Positions 1 to 8,829 of a DNA stretch of 64,000 nucleotides are shown one piece after another; position 1 is the first letter of the stretch; each line of letters opens with the position of its first letter. The translations under genes and the position numbers were made by a program. The stretch comes from UBA10438 sp964432155 (GTDB lineage Bacteria > Bacteroidota > Ignavibacteria > Kapaibacteriales > Kapaibacteriaceae), in contig CAYSMF010000006.1 of assembly GCA_964432155.1 (NCBI GenBank), forward strand, positions 1-64,000. The letters run 5' to 3'. Below the pieces are notes generated by a model. That model was not told the DNA's origin. It searched no databases and was given only the letters and a program-made list of their open reading frames with translations.

Positions 1-2
1 AC

Positions 3-1703
3 CTCCAGAACCAAATCGCTGGTGTTGAGCTTGGTGTTGTTCGCTCTGCTGACAATGGTAACACGTGGGACTTCGACGTTGTGATCAACACGACAGACAT
101 GTTCTTCGGTATGCCAGTGCTCGGCTGGGTAAACCCAGACGACCTGTCAGATCCAGCTGCTTACCCAGTGATGATCTACGGTATCCGCTATCCAATGCCA
201 AACCTCAACTACGGTGGCACAAGCATGTGGAACCGCACATCGGCCGGCGCGTATGAGCTCCCGATGAACGACCAAGCACGTCCAGGTGCAGGATATGAGT
301 TCCAGTTCGGTGATGTGCACGGCGACAACACAAGCGGCGCAGTCCACCTCGCTGGTACACTTAATCCAGACGACGGCGTTCAGTACGGTGCGTATGGCTA
401 CTTCAACTTCAACCTCGTTGTTGAAGACTTCGGTCAGGTTCCAACGATCCCAGCAGCATGGGGTCTCGACAAGTGGCGTCCGAGCACAGTTGTGAACTCG
501 TCATTCAATGCTCCGATGGCACTTGGTGGCGACAAGAACGGCACACTCTACGGTGTGTTCAACAACTTCCCAGCTGAAGCGCAAGATCTTCGCACTGTCG
601 AAGTATCGATGTCGACAGACCAAGGCAAGACATGGTCGAACCCAGTCGCAATGCCAACGAACCTGCTTGATCAGTATGCTCAGGCAACAGGCGGCGATAT
701 CGCATTCCAGCCGAGCGTCACAGACTTCAACACACCATACGATGGTGGTTCGCTGATCGTCTCAGGTCCAGAGCAGTTCTCGTACTTCTTCCGCCTTGCA
801 ACTGGCCAGAAGAACGTTGCTGATCCAAGCCAGATCGACACAGTCCTCTCGTTCAACATCGCAGAAGCGAAGTATGACAAGGGCACATGGTCGCTCACAA
901 AGGTTGCTGAACTCAACTCGTACGGCTTCTACATGGTAAGCGTACAAGACTCGATTTCACAAGCAATCGGTGCCCCAGCGATCCAACTCTCGGGCAACGG
1001 CCGTGGTCATGAAATCCAGTCAGCTGTGACAGCAGACGGTAAGAACATCGTCGTCAAGTGGGTCGACATCAACCCGAACCGCCCGAAGGAGTTCAGCAGC
1101 GTTCGTGTTTTTGATGGCCCAACAAATGGTCTCTACACAGAAGTTGATCCACTCACACAGATCTTCGATACGGACATCTTCATCACATCACGCGCAACGA
1201 ACAGCAATAGCTGGGCAGCTGTGAAGAACGTGACAGATGACGAGGACATGGCATTCCGCACGTACATGCCAGACGTCGTCAAGAGCGTTGACGACATTCC
1301 AATGCTCCGTATGCTTGGCACAGGTCTCGGCACAGTTACGAGCCTTCTTCCGAAGCCACTTGCACAGCTCGTGTACAACAGCCAGTCAAGCATCGACTTC
1401 GGTACAACGGCAGTTGTAGGTGTTGAAGAAGAGCAGAACTACACGTTCTCAATGGGCTCAATCTCGCCAAACCCAGTCTCTGGCTCGGCACAAGTAAGCT
1501 TCACACTCGACAACGCTTCAACAGTCTCCGTCGAGATCTACAACATGCTCGGCGCACAAGTTGGTGCAGTTGCAGCACAGCAGCTTCCTGCTGGTGTTCA
1601 CGGCTTCAACGTTGACGCTTCGACGCTTGCAGCCGGCACGTACAACGTTGCTCTGGTTGTCAACGGCACACGCATGATGAAGCCATTCGTCGTCGTTCGC
1701 TAA
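3..1703 (+). CDS. T9SS-sorted secreted Asp-box protein, 5' truncated
   Basis: The reading frame is open from base 3, so the gene begins left of the window; the GTG at 81 lies inside it and is not the start. The visible 566 residues carry two Asp-box (BNR) motifs of the S-x-D-x-G-x-T-W type, near fragment residues 15-22 and 204-211, as found in beta-propeller blades. The last ~75 residues look like a type A Por/T9SS sorting domain: S-P-N-P-V start, a Y-N-M-L-G-A strand, L-A-A-G-T-Y near the end and a terminal V-V-V-R. It is therefore probably exported, moved across the outer membrane by type IX secretion and cell-attached or released. The substrate is unknown; Asp boxes alone do not make it a sialidase. 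Codons are strongly biased to ACA, CCA and GCA, which suggests an abundant protein. Two Asp-box paralogs follow. Confidence 0.85.
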   Translation, partial: LQNQIAGVELGVVRSADNGNTWDFDVVINTTDMFFGMPVLGWVNPDDLSDPAAYPVMIYGIRYPMPNLNYGGTSMWNRTSAGAYELPMNDQARPGAGYEFQFGDVHGDNTSGAVHLAGTLNPDDGVQYGAYGYFNFNLVVEDFGQVPTIPAAWGLDKWRPSTVVNSSFNAPMALGGDKNGTLYGVFNNFPAEAQDLRTVEVSMSTDQGKTWSNPVAMPTNLLDQYAQATGGDIAFQPSVTDFNTPYDGGSLIVSGPEQFSYFFRLATGQKNVADPSQIDTVLSFNIAEAKYDKGTWSLTKVAELNSYGFYMVSVQDSISQAIGAPAIQLSGNGRGHEIQSAVTADGKNIVVKWVDINPNRPKEFSSVRVFDGPTNGLYTEVDPLTQIFDTDIFITSRATNSNSWAAVKNVTDDEDMAFRTYMPDVVKSVDDIPMLRMLGTGLGTVTSLLPKPLAQLVYNSQSSIDFGTTAVVGVEEEQNYTFSMGSISPNPVSGSAQVSFTLDNASTVSVEIYNMLGAQVGAVAAQQLPAGVHGFNVDASTLAAGTYNVALVVNGTRMMKPFVVVR

Positions 1704-1735
1704 GCAACGTCGACAGGTCACGAAATCGTTATCTT

Positions 1736-1770
1736 GGGGCGGCAGACGCAAGTCTGCCGCCCCTTCTTCG
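1736..1770 (+). terminator. Rho-independent terminator
   Basis: A perfect 12-bp GC-rich stem (arms 1736-1747 and 1752-1763) closes a GCAA tetraloop and is followed by TTCTTCGTT. It lies 33 bases after the stop of the first gene, so it should end that transcript before the next Asp-box gene. Confidence 0.85.
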
Positions 1771-1791
1771 TTGTAACAATTGGTACCTGAC

Positions 1792-3144
1792 ATGAAGCTT
1801 CGTGTATTCCTCGTCGTCGCAGTCCTTTGCCATGCCACGTGGCTGTTTGCTCAAGAGTGGCAAATGTCACTTCCACAGCGTGCAACGTATTCCATTGCCG
1901 CGAACCCGCGGAATCCTACCTCGCTGATTGCTGGGAACATGGCTCGAACGATGTTCTCATCACAGGATGGAGGACAGACGTGGCAGGAGATCTTCGTCGG
2001 TGATGCTGGCGGCATTTCGCTGATCACAACAGTCATGTTCCACCCTGTCGACACGTCGATCATCTTTGCGGGTGGAATCGGCTTTACTGGACTCGATCGT
2101 TCGACCGACGGTGGTGAGTCCTGGAAAAATGTGTTTGCCGATCCAGTCGGACGTCGTTGCGAAGTACCAAGTGCCAGTGCGCTCGCTGTACACCCAACAA
2201 ATCCCGATGTGATGTTCGTCCTGCGCAGCAATCCAGGGATCGTATACCAGAGCAATGATCGCGGCGAGACATGGGATTCACTGAGTGCAATTCCTGGTCT
2301 GTCCCCTACCGATAAAATGTACGCCATCGCCGTTGATCCAAAGGATCCTGCGATCATGCTCGCAACTGGTGTGCGTGCGACCATGTTCCGTTCGACGAAT
2401 GCGGGCCAATCGTGGACCGCTGTTGACTCACTTCGAACATGGCCCGATGCTGAAGGTGTTCACATCCGTTTCAGCCCCACGCAGCCTGGTCGTGTCTACG
2501 CCGCCGTGCGCTTTAACCAAGTACAGCTGACGAACAATGGTGGACTTCACGTAAGCGATGACAACGGGATCACGTGGGCACCCATGAAGTTCACTGATAC
2601 TGCTGTGAATGCTCTCGAGATCTATCCGACGAAGAGCGGCGACGAGATCTTTGTTGGCGGTGCATCAACATCAATCAGTCTTCCAGCACTCAAGGGCGAT
2701 TCAATCGTTTATCGCTCACCTGATGGTGGCACAACCTGGCAGGATCTCAGTGCTGTCGAATGGACTCCAAACGAACTCGACGTGTTGCTGGCCAACGTAT
2801 GGGGCTTTGCACGCACGGAAATCGACGGACGTCCGGAAATCCTGATGGCAACTGAATGTGGCGTCTACCGTTCAACTGCTGTGACATCGGTCGACGAACC
2901 TACGGTGGTAACTTCGGAATCAGTTTCGGTGGAATTGCGTGGCGATGCGCTGCGCGTTGTTTTACCTGAGCCATCGATCGGTGCAACGATTGTTGTGGCC
3001 GATGTCCTCGGTCGTGTGATCGCACACCTGCCATGCCAATCAACAAGCGAGCAAATGGTTGCCTTCCCATCGGTGCCTCACGGTGCGTACATCGTCAGTG
3101 TTATCTCGGGGCAACAGCGATCAGCCTTGGTCGTTCAACGTTAA
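1792..3144 (+). CDS. Secreted Asp-box repeat protein with degenerate T9SS tail
   Basis: A protein of 450 residues. The ATG at 1792 starts a clear signal peptide (M-K-L-R-V-F-L-V-V-A-V-L, cleavage after ...W-L-F-A-Q); the in-frame TTG four codons upstream is less likely. At least six Asp-box motifs (such as S-Q-D-G-G-Q-T-W, S-T-D-G-G-E-S-W, S-P-D-G-G-T-T-W) recur about every 45-70 residues, predicting a beta-propeller. The last ~75 residues look like a weak Por sorting domain (V-L-G-R-V core, H-G-A-Y-I-V-S-V near the end). It resembles the next gene in architecture and probably shares a transcript with it (18-base gap). Function unknown; such proteins are often named exo-alpha-sialidase or photosynthesis stability factor-like on the repeats alone, which I do not adopt. 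Confidence 0.8.
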   Translation: MKLRVFLVVAVLCHATWLFAQEWQMSLPQRATYSIAANPRNPTSLIAGNMARTMFSSQDGGQTWQEIFVGDAGGISLITTVMFHPVDTSIIFAGGIGFTGLDRSTDGGESWKNVFADPVGRRCEVPSASALAVHPTNPDVMFVLRSNPGIVYQSNDRGETWDSLSAIPGLSPTDKMYAIAVDPKDPAIMLATGVRATMFRSTNAGQSWTAVDSLRTWPDAEGVHIRFSPTQPGRVYAAVRFNQVQLTNNGGLHVSDDNGITWAPMKFTDTAVNALEIYPTKSGDEIFVGGASTSISLPALKGDSIVYRSPDGGTTWQDLSAVEWTPNELDVLLANVWGFARTEIDGRPEILMATECGVYRSTAVTSVDEPTVVTSESVSVELRGDALRVVLPEPSIGATIVVADVLGRVIAHLPCQSTSEQMVAFPSVPHGAYIVSVISGQQRSALVVQR

Positions 3145-3162
3145 CACTGGAAGACCCGTATT

Positions 3163-4542
3163 ATGCTGCGGAAACGATTCGTTCTCACACTTCTTGTTAT
3201 CGCTACCGCGTTTGTTGTGAGTCCAAGCGCTGCGCAGCAGTGGAAACTGCTCAACCCTGTGCTTTCGCATACTATCGTTGTGAATCCCCTGAACCCTAAC
3301 TCACTCGTCGTGGGCAATTGGGCGAATCAGGGCTACCGGTCGTACGATGCAGGTAAGTCCTGGGAGCGTTTTGAACTGGGCAGCACCGACGTCTTCAACT
3401 TCGTAACCTCACTTGCGATTTCGCATGCTGATACCAACGTTATCATTGCTGGTGGATTCTCGTTCGACGGCATTTCACGCAGTACCGACGGAGGCGCAAC
3501 ATGGGGCCGGGTGCTGAATGATACCAACGGTAATGGACGTATGTGGTTTGTGTCGGAGGCGATCATCGAAGCGCATGATCGACCTGGAACATTCTATGCT
3601 GCACGCGGCACCACAAACAATGGTATCTGGCGTAGCACCAATAACGGTGCAACATGGGACAGTATCAGCACGGTGTCGCGCGGCATCACGCAACAGCTCT
3701 GCACCATTGCACAGCGACCTGATAGCGGCAGTACATTCTTCCTAGGTGTGAAAGGCGGACGTATTCTTCGGTCGGATGATAGGTGTCTTACATGGCGCCC
3801 AGTACCGGTACTGAACGGGGCGACATTTATCAAGGGTGATGCTGAGATCCCAAAGATTGTATTCTCGCGAGAAGATCCACGCATCGGCTATGCAGTCGTT
3901 ACCGCAACATCACCTGACTCACTTGGGAACAACGGTGGTGTGCTGACAACCCTCGATGGAGGTGCAACATGGGAACGCGTTGGCTTTACCGACACAAGTT
4001 TTTGGTCGGTCGAAATCACTTCGTCACCTCAGCATGTCGTGATCGGTGGGTTCCGTATCTCCAACCGCCCGACCGTGCTTGTTGGCGATGGGCTCATCTA
4101 CGCTTCTACCACTGGCGGCAACACGTGGGACCAGTTTGATGATATCGACTGGGGACGCAATGAACTCGACGATACGCTTCGCAACGCATGGGTGCTGCGC
4201 TACGAGCCTATCCTGCGCAAGTTGTATCTCGCAGCAGGAACAGGCACGTTTGTGTACGACGTTCCGGTAAGTGTTGATGCGTCGACCATCACAGAACAAC
4301 ACGCAACACTCGACTGCAGTCTCGATGGCACAACGCTCGTTGTCCGCGATGCATCACCGATGCCGACGGGCAACGTTTCGTGGGCACTCTATTCCATGCA
4401 GGGACAACGTGTGGCGCAGGGACAGGTCACGACGTCAGACGCTGAACGGATCTCAATGGCCTCCCTACCGCAAGGTAGATATCTGTTGACATGGGGCGAT
4501 GAGAGTCGGTTCCGAACAGCACACATTACACTCGTGCGCTGA
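3163..4542 (+). CDS. Secreted Asp-box repeat protein with degenerate T9SS tail
   Basis: A protein of 459 residues starting with a signal peptide (M-L-R-K-R-F-V-L-T-L-L-V, cleavage near S-A-A-Q-Q). Six Asp-box-like motifs predict a beta-propeller: S-Y-D-A-G-K-S-W, S-T-D-G-G-A-T-W, S-T-N-N-G-A-T-W, a variant S-D-D-R-C-L-T-W with Cys for Gly, L-D-G-G-A-T-W and S-T-T-G-G-N-T-W. The C-terminus (W-A-L-Y-S-M-Q-G-Q-R, then L-P-Q-G-R-Y-L-L-T-W) fits a Por-type sorting tail. It looks like a paralog of the gene just upstream, 18 bases away, so a tandem duplication is likely. It converges on the minus-strand hydrolase gene that ends at 4551. Ligand or substrate cannot be told from the sequence. Confidence 0.8.
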   Translation: MLRKRFVLTLLVIATAFVVSPSAAQQWKLLNPVLSHTIVVNPLNPNSLVVGNWANQGYRSYDAGKSWERFELGSTDVFNFVTSLAISHADTNVIIAGGFSFDGISRSTDGGATWGRVLNDTNGNGRMWFVSEAIIEAHDRPGTFYAARGTTNNGIWRSTNNGATWDSISTVSRGITQQLCTIAQRPDSGSTFFLGVKGGRILRSDDRCLTWRPVPVLNGATFIKGDAEIPKIVFSREDPRIGYAVVTATSPDSLGNNGGVLTTLDGGATWERVGFTDTSFWSVEITSSPQHVVIGGFRISNRPTVLVGDGLIYASTTGGNTWDQFDDIDWGRNELDDTLRNAWVLRYEPILRKLYLAAGTGTFVYDVPVSVDASTITEQHATLDCSLDGTTLVVRDASPMPTGNVSWALYSMQGQRVAQGQVTTSDAERISMASLPQGRYLLTWGDESRFRTAHITLVR

Positions 4543-4550
4543 TCGCGAGA

Positions 4551-5570
4551 TCACATCGTCAGATCGCTGTCAACCTTGTCGAGCACAACCGTATTCTCGA
4601 GCGAACCGAGTCGATCAATCGAGCATGTTACCACATCACCTGGCTTCAGCCACCAGGCCGGATCGTAGACCTTTGATCCATTGAGCTCGAGGAAGCAACC
4701 CGTACCACATGTACCGCTTCCGATCACATCACCTGGATAGAGCGTAACGCCATAGGATGCGCGCTCAATGATCTGTGCAAACGTCCAGGTCATGTCCTTG
4801 ACGTTGCCGCGCGAAACCTCTGTTCCGTTGATGACTGTCGTCATACCAAGGTCGTACTGATTCCCTGTCGGTGTGTGCGTCGTTACGTCGGCAAGCTCAT
4901 CCAAGGTTACCAGCCATGGGCCAAGCGTTGTTGCAAAGTCTTTACCCTTCGCCGGACCGAGATTCAGCTTCATTTCAAGCATCTGCAGGTCGCGTGCGCT
5001 CCAGTCGTTCATGACCATCAATCCGGCCACGTATGCATCAGCATCAGCCGCCTTGATGTTACGTCCTTGCTTGCCAATGACAATCGCACACTCGAGCTCG
5101 AAGTCGAGCTTTCCGAGATGAAGATCTTGTACGTGCACATCACCAGGACCAGATACGGCTTGGTGATTCGTGAAGTAGAAGATCGGGATCATGTCGAACT
5201 CGGGGATCATTTCAACACCACGGTTGCGACGTGCTGCTTCAACGTGCTGACGGAACGCATATCCGTCGCGCATTGACGTTGGACGAGGGACGGGTGAACA
5301 AAGCACTGTTCCCTCGTGCGGGACCGACACCTGTTGTTGTGTCGACGCATCGGCTACCAGGAACCACGACATCACGCTCCGTGCATCCGCCATGGCATTG
5401 TCGCCTGCTCGCAGGAATCCCAGCATCTCCGAGGGCAGGTCACTGCATGCGAGGCGGACGTTCCCCTGCTCCCGCGCGCGTGCGTGCGCACGAGCACAAT
5501 CGATAATACGGTCAGCGGCAATGATGCCAAGTCGTTCAGTGCCGTCGTGAAGGTAGGTTACGAGCTTCAT
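4551..5570 (-). CDS. Fumarylacetoacetate hydrolase family protein
   Basis: A protein of 339 residues of the FAH family, metal-dependent enzymes that hydrolyse or isomerise C-C bonds in 1,3-diketo acids. The start at 5570 is preceded by AGGAAA at good spacing and matches the family N-terminus (K-L-V-T-Y-L-H-D-G); longer starts would read through the promoter. Family signatures are visible: the metal-site E-x-E in D-F-E-L-E-C-A-I-V-I-G, M-N-D-W-S-A-R-D-L-Q, the G-P-A-K-G-K-D-F segment and S-G-T-C-G-T-G-C near the C-terminus. In organisms that degrade aromatic amino acids this family includes fumarylacetoacetase; a tryptophan dioxygenase lies 53 kb away, but no tyrosine-pathway genes are nearby. 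I would not assign a specific substrate. Confidence 0.85.
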   Translation of the reverse strand: MKLVTYLHDGTERLGIIAADRIIDCARAHARAREQGNVRLACSDLPSEMLGFLRAGDNAMADARSVMSWFLVADASTQQQVSVPHEGTVLCSPVPRPTSMRDGYAFRQHVEAARRNRGVEMIPEFDMIPIFYFTNHQAVSGPGDVHVQDLHLGKLDFELECAIVIGKQGRNIKAADADAYVAGLMVMNDWSARDLQMLEMKLNLGPAKGKDFATTLGPWLVTLDELADVTTHTPTGNQYDLGMTTVINGTEVSRGNVKDMTWTFAQIIERASYGVTLYPGDVIGSGTCGTGCFLELNGSKVYDPAWWLKPGDVVTCSIDRLGSLENTVVLDKVDSDLTM

Positions 5571-5600
5571 AGATGATGTTTCCTGTGCAAGATGAATGCG

Positions 5601-5608
5601 CAAACTTA
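5601..5608 (-). promoter_or_regulatory. -7 element TAAGTTTG
   Basis: On the minus strand this octamer matches the Bacteroidota -7 consensus TAnnTTTG. It lies about 30 bases before the ATG of the FAH-family gene at 5570, leaving room for the ribosome-binding site. Confidence 0.6.
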
Positions 5609-5680
5609 CGACTCGGGCCCGCCGGGGCAAGAATACCGCCCGACAGGCCCGATTGTGATGCTGGACTGAATGGACGCTAC

Positions 5681-7135
5681 TTAGCGCCCAAGTGCGTGAC
5701 GCAGCGAGAGCGTACCAACTGTTCCAAACCCGATGAGGAACATCAGCTGGAACGGAATAGCAGCGATCTCGAGATATGAAATTGACGTGAAAATGCCGAA
5801 CACGAAGTATGCTGCGAGTGCGAGTTCTACCAGCACGATCCAGCTGATCTTCTTCTGCACGTAGCGCTTCTTACGCCAATCATCGTTGTTCGCTTCGATC
5901 TTATACTTTGGTGTACGCTTGAATTCAGTCTTGCGACCAATCAGGGCTTCGAATACCGCGCGCGTGTTGTTGACAGCCAATCCCATCGAACCAGCCATGA
6001 ACACTGGGAACAAAAGCAGACGACGCTGCCAGTCGAGGTGGATCGCGCGTTGTGCGTACGTGTAGAACAGGAAGGTCGAAATGCTTGCAAGCACGAAGAT
6101 CGACATCATGCTGAAGAACGCATCGTAGCCCCCTACTTCATTCTTGATGATCACGATTGGTACGTTGAGGAACGCAACCATCATGATGAATGGGAACACG
6201 ATGTTGCTTGTAAGGTGCACGGTGCACTCAAGCTTTTGCTTGAGCGACAGATCGCTGCGCCATACTGTTGGCAGAAGCTTCTTCGCTGTTTCCACAGCCC
6301 CCTTCGTCCAGCGGAACTGTTGTGTCTTCAGCGAGTTGATATCAGCCGGAAGTTCTGCTGGCGATGTGACATCGTTGAGGAAGACGAAGCGCCAGCCGTT
6401 AAGCTGCGCACGGTACGACAAGTCAAGATCTTCTGCGAGTGTGTCGCTGTGCCAGTTGCCAGCATCTTCGATCGTAGCCTTACGCCACACACCAGCTGTG
6501 CCGTTGAAGTTGATGAAGAAACCAGCCTTGTGACGAATCTGCTGCTCGATCACGAAGTGACCGTCAAGTGCGAGCGCTTGTGCGCGTGTCAGGAAGGAAT
6601 ACTCTTCGTTGAGGTGCTCCCAGCGTGTTTGAACCATTCCCACCTTTGGATCGGTGAAGTATGGAACCGTCTTCATCAGGAAGTCAGGGTGCGGCACAAA
6701 GTCTGCGTCGAAGATTGCAATGAACTCACCACGAGCAACAGCAAGACCCTCCTTGAGAGCGCCAGCCTTGTACCCTTGACGGTTCGTGCGGTGGATATGC
6801 TTGATGTCGAATCCCTCGAGCTGGAAACGCTCAGCAAGCTTCTTCGACAGTTCAACAGTTTCGTCTGTTGAGTCGTCAAGCAACTGAATCTCGAGTCGAT
6901 CCTTCGGATACTCGATAGCGCATACTGCTTCGACGAGACGATCAACAACGTACAGCTCGTTATAGAATGGCAACTGGATCGTTACCACTGGGAGCTCTTC
7001 TGTCGAAACAGGCGGATCCTTATGAGTGATCTTCTGCGTCTTGTGATAGTAGTAGATCATCACAAGGCCGTGCAAACCGAATGCAAAAAGCACGCACAGC
7101 GAGACGAAGTAGGCGCCGAGGAGGAAATCTTCCAT
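5681..7135 (-). CDS. Processive family 2 glycosyltransferase, CslA-like
   Basis: A membrane glycosyltransferase of 484 residues. An N-terminal membrane segment is followed by a GT-A domain with D-D-S-T-D-E-T, the D-A-D-F-V-P metal site, the T-L-A-E-D-L-D catalytic acid region and the Q-Q-F-R-W-T-K-G motif of processive beta-glycan synthases; several C-terminal membrane helices follow. The stretch N-R-Q-G-Y-K-A-G-A-L-K-E-G is typical of the cellulose synthase-like A (beta-mannan synthase) branch and its bacterial relatives. It probably polymerises and extrudes a cell-surface beta-linked polysaccharide, sugar unknown. The ATG at 7135 is preferred over an upstream TTG at 7162. It lies 59 bases after the LptE-like gene and may be co-transcribed with it. 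No cellulose-synthase partner genes are adjacent. Confidence 0.85.
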   Translation of the reverse strand: MEDFLLGAYFVSLCVLFAFGLHGLVMIYYYHKTQKITHKDPPVSTEELPVVTIQLPFYNELYVVDRLVEAVCAIEYPKDRLEIQLLDDSTDETVELSKKLAERFQLEGFDIKHIHRTNRQGYKAGALKEGLAVARGEFIAIFDADFVPHPDFLMKTVPYFTDPKVGMVQTRWEHLNEEYSFLTRAQALALDGHFVIEQQIRHKAGFFINFNGTAGVWRKATIEDAGNWHSDTLAEDLDLSYRAQLNGWRFVFLNDVTSPAELPADINSLKTQQFRWTKGAVETAKKLLPTVWRSDLSLKQKLECTVHLTSNIVFPFIMMVAFLNVPIVIIKNEVGGYDAFFSMMSIFVLASISTFLFYTYAQRAIHLDWQRRLLLFPVFMAGSMGLAVNNTRAVFEALIGRKTEFKRTPKYKIEANNDDWRKKRYVQKKISWIVLVELALAAYFVFGIFTSISYLEIAAIPFQLMFLIGFGTVGTLSLRHALGR

Positions 7136-7194
7136 GGACGGAATTGAACCCTGGTGATACAAGAGCTAACGAAAAGTCTTCGTGTGAAGACCGC

Positions 7195-7731
7195 TCACCA
7201 GTCGGAGACTACCGCAAGGAGGATGTCATCAGCGATGCGCCGGATTGCACGATCAGCAGCACTGCGTCTGCCTTCTGTTGCATCGGAAACATCATAGACG
7301 TCGAAATTCTCGAACGTCTTCTTCCACACAACCTTGTTCTTCACCGCATCGAAATACTCAACTTCGACTGCGACGACGATACGACGTTGACGTTCCAGAT
7401 CACCTGTTTGAATCGTGACAATTTGATCTTGCACACGAGTCAATACTGTTGAAATCCGAGCATCACCGTTGTCTTCGACCACCTGAACGGTGTTGTCGCT
7501 TCGGAACCTTCGCACGAGCGTTTCCGTACAGAACTCGCGAAACGTGGGATCGCCAAATCCACTTCGGTCGATGACCGAACCAATGGACACAGTAGCGATG
7601 TGATCAGGAACACTTCCCCCGCGGAACGAGTAGCACGATGTCAGCGCACATGCGATGAGCACCAAAGCACCATGCGAAACTAGATGGCGAACGGTGTGGA
7701 CTTCATGAAGGAAGAATGAAAGGTTTTTCAT
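7195..7731 (-). CDS. lptE: LptE-like LPS-assembly lipoprotein
   Basis: A 178-residue lipoprotein with a long signal peptide ending in the lipobox A-L-T-S-C (Cys 33), followed by C-Y-S-F-R-G-G-S-V-P typical of the FCB-group LptE family (S-Y-S-F-x-G). LptE plugs and helps assemble the LptD barrel that places lipopolysaccharide in the outer leaflet. The C-terminal half has the expected alternating strands and an end helix. The start codon overlaps the stop of the upstream MBL hydrolase (ATGA), so translation is probably coupled. LptD is not in the window. The family is divergent, so the assignment rests on the lipobox, size and the S-F-R-G-G region. Confidence 0.75.
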   Translation of the reverse strand: MKNLSFFLHEVHTVRHLVSHGALVLIACALTSCYSFRGGSVPDHIATVSIGSVIDRSGFGDPTFREFCTETLVRRFRSDNTVQVVEDNGDARISTVLTRVQDQIVTIQTGDLERQRRIVVAVEVEYFDAVKNKVVWKKTFENFDVYDVSDATEGRRSAADRAIRRIADDILLAVVSDW

Positions 7732-8378
7732 CGTGCCATTTCCCCGACAAATGGGTTGGTGCGACGTTCCTGTCCGATGGTCGTTGTAGGGCCGTGGCCT
7801 GGGTAGACACGGAAGTTGTCGTCGAGGAGAAACAGCACATCGCGGATCGATCGAAGCAAGGTTTGTTCGTCGCCCCCTGGCAGGTCGACGCGTCCGACAC
7901 TCCCTGCAAACAGGGTGTCGCCAGCGAACACACGCTGCGTGGCGTCATCGACAAAGCATACGCCGCCTTCGGTATGACCCGGAGTGTGGAGGACGCGCAG
8001 TGGTGCATGTCCAGATGGAGTGACCACAGTTGTGTCGTTGGTCATGCAGACAACGTCATCGACGGGTTCGATGGTAAACGGCAGTGGCCAAATCGTATGC
8101 TTCATAGGATCCGTAAGCCGGTAAAGGTCTGCCTGATGCACCACAACGCGGGCGCCGGTGGCTCGCTGCAGTTCGGCGCAGTCGGCAGTGTGATCCCAAT
8201 GGGTATGCGTCAGGAGAATGTCGGTGATACGCACCCCCAGCCGCGCAGCCTCCTCCATTACCGTTGCCGCCGATTGAAACGGGGCATCGATCACGTAGGC
8301 GGTTCCCGACTCGGACGAGCTAACCATATAACACCACGTCGCGACGGGTGGGCACTCAAGGGCAAAAACTGACGTCAT
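7728..8378 (-). CDS. MBL-fold metallo-hydrolase, glyoxalase II-like
   Basis: A single-domain 216-residue metallo-beta-lactamase-fold hydrolase. The di-metal ligands are all visible: H-T-H-W-D-H at residues 58-63, H in T-P-G-H-T-E-G-G, D in F-A-G-D-T-L-F and H in Y-P-G-H-G-P-T-T. The sequence A-G-S-V-G-R-V-D-L-P is typical of the YcbL/glyoxalase II-like group, thiolester or related hydrolases in the cytoplasm. Its stop overlaps the LptE start by four bases. Its start is unusual: a -7 element (TAACTTCG) ends only three bases before the ATG, so the mRNA is probably leaderless. The exact substrate is not deducible. Confidence 0.85.
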   Translation of the reverse strand: MTSVFALECPPVATWCYMVSSSESGTAYVIDAPFQSAATVMEEAARLGVRITDILLTHTHWDHTADCAELQRATGARVVVHQADLYRLTDPMKHTIWPLPFTIEPVDDVVCMTNDTTVVTPSGHAPLRVLHTPGHTEGGVCFVDDATQRVFAGDTLFAGSVGRVDLPGGDEQTLLRSIRDVLFLLDDNFRVYPGHGPTTTIGQERRTNPFVGEMAR

Positions 8379-8381
8379 GCA

Positions 8382-8389
8382 CGAAGTTA
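8382..8389 (-). promoter_or_regulatory. -7 element TAACTTCG, leaderless type
   Basis: Minus-strand match to TAnnTTYG, separated from the ATG of the MBL hydrolase by only TGC. With the usual -7 spacing, transcription should start at or next to the A of the start codon. It diverges from the nuoA promoter at 8422. Confidence 0.6.
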
Positions 8390-8421
8390 CGGACCACGCT
8401 GGATGGAACCGGAGCGGATTG

Positions 8422-8429
8422 TATCTTTG
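8422..8429 (+). promoter_or_regulatory. -7 element TATCTTTG for nuoAB-anmK
   Basis: Perfect match to the Bacteroidota -7 consensus TAnnTTTG, 28 bases before the nuoA ATG. It sits back to back with the promoter of the MBL hydrolase. Confidence 0.65.
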
Positions 8430-8457
8430 TTGTCGTCATCAACCAATTACACGCGCC

Positions 8458-8829
8458 ATGGAAACTGCTCCAACCGTTGTCAACTACGTACCCCTGATGG
8501 TCATGATCATCATCGGTACCATCTTCGGTCTGACGAATATCTTCGCAGCCGAATTTCTTGGCCCGCGCAAGAGCACTCGTGCGAAGCTCTCGACATACGA
8601 GTCGGGTATGGAACCTGTGAAGACTGCTCGCGAGCGTTTCACGGTGAAGTTCTATCTCGTGGCGATGATGTTCATTCTGTTCGATATCGAAATCGTGTTC
8701 ATGTATCCATGGGCCGTGCAAATGCGCGAGCTTGGTGGATACGGACTTGCAGCCATGGTGCTGTTCATGGTACTTCTGTTCAGCGGATACCTCTACGTCA
8801 TTAAGAAAGGTGCTCTCCGATGGGATTGA
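8458..8829 (+). CDS. nuoA: NADH-quinone oxidoreductase subunit A
   Basis: A 123-residue integral membrane subunit of respiratory complex I, one of the parts near the quinone site. The ATG at 8458 gives the standard short N-terminus before the first helix; three membrane segments follow. The family signature Y-E-S-G-M-E-P with K-F-Y-L-V-A-M-M-F-I and F-D-I-E-I-V-F-M-Y-P-W-A is complete. It overlaps nuoB by ten bases, the usual order. Unusually, nuoC onward are not here: the pair is followed by anmK, so the rest of complex I must be encoded elsewhere. Confidence 0.95.
   Translation: METAPTVVNYVPLMVMIIIGTIFGLTNIFAAEFLGPRKSTRAKLSTYESGMEPVKTARERFTVKFYLVAMMFILFDIEIVFMYPWAVQMRELGGYGLAAMVLFMVLLFSGYLYVIKKGALRWD

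Noticed and set aside
6038..6871. 277-codon open frame on the plus strand
   Set aside because: Antisense to the glycosyltransferase catalytic domain, with no family features.
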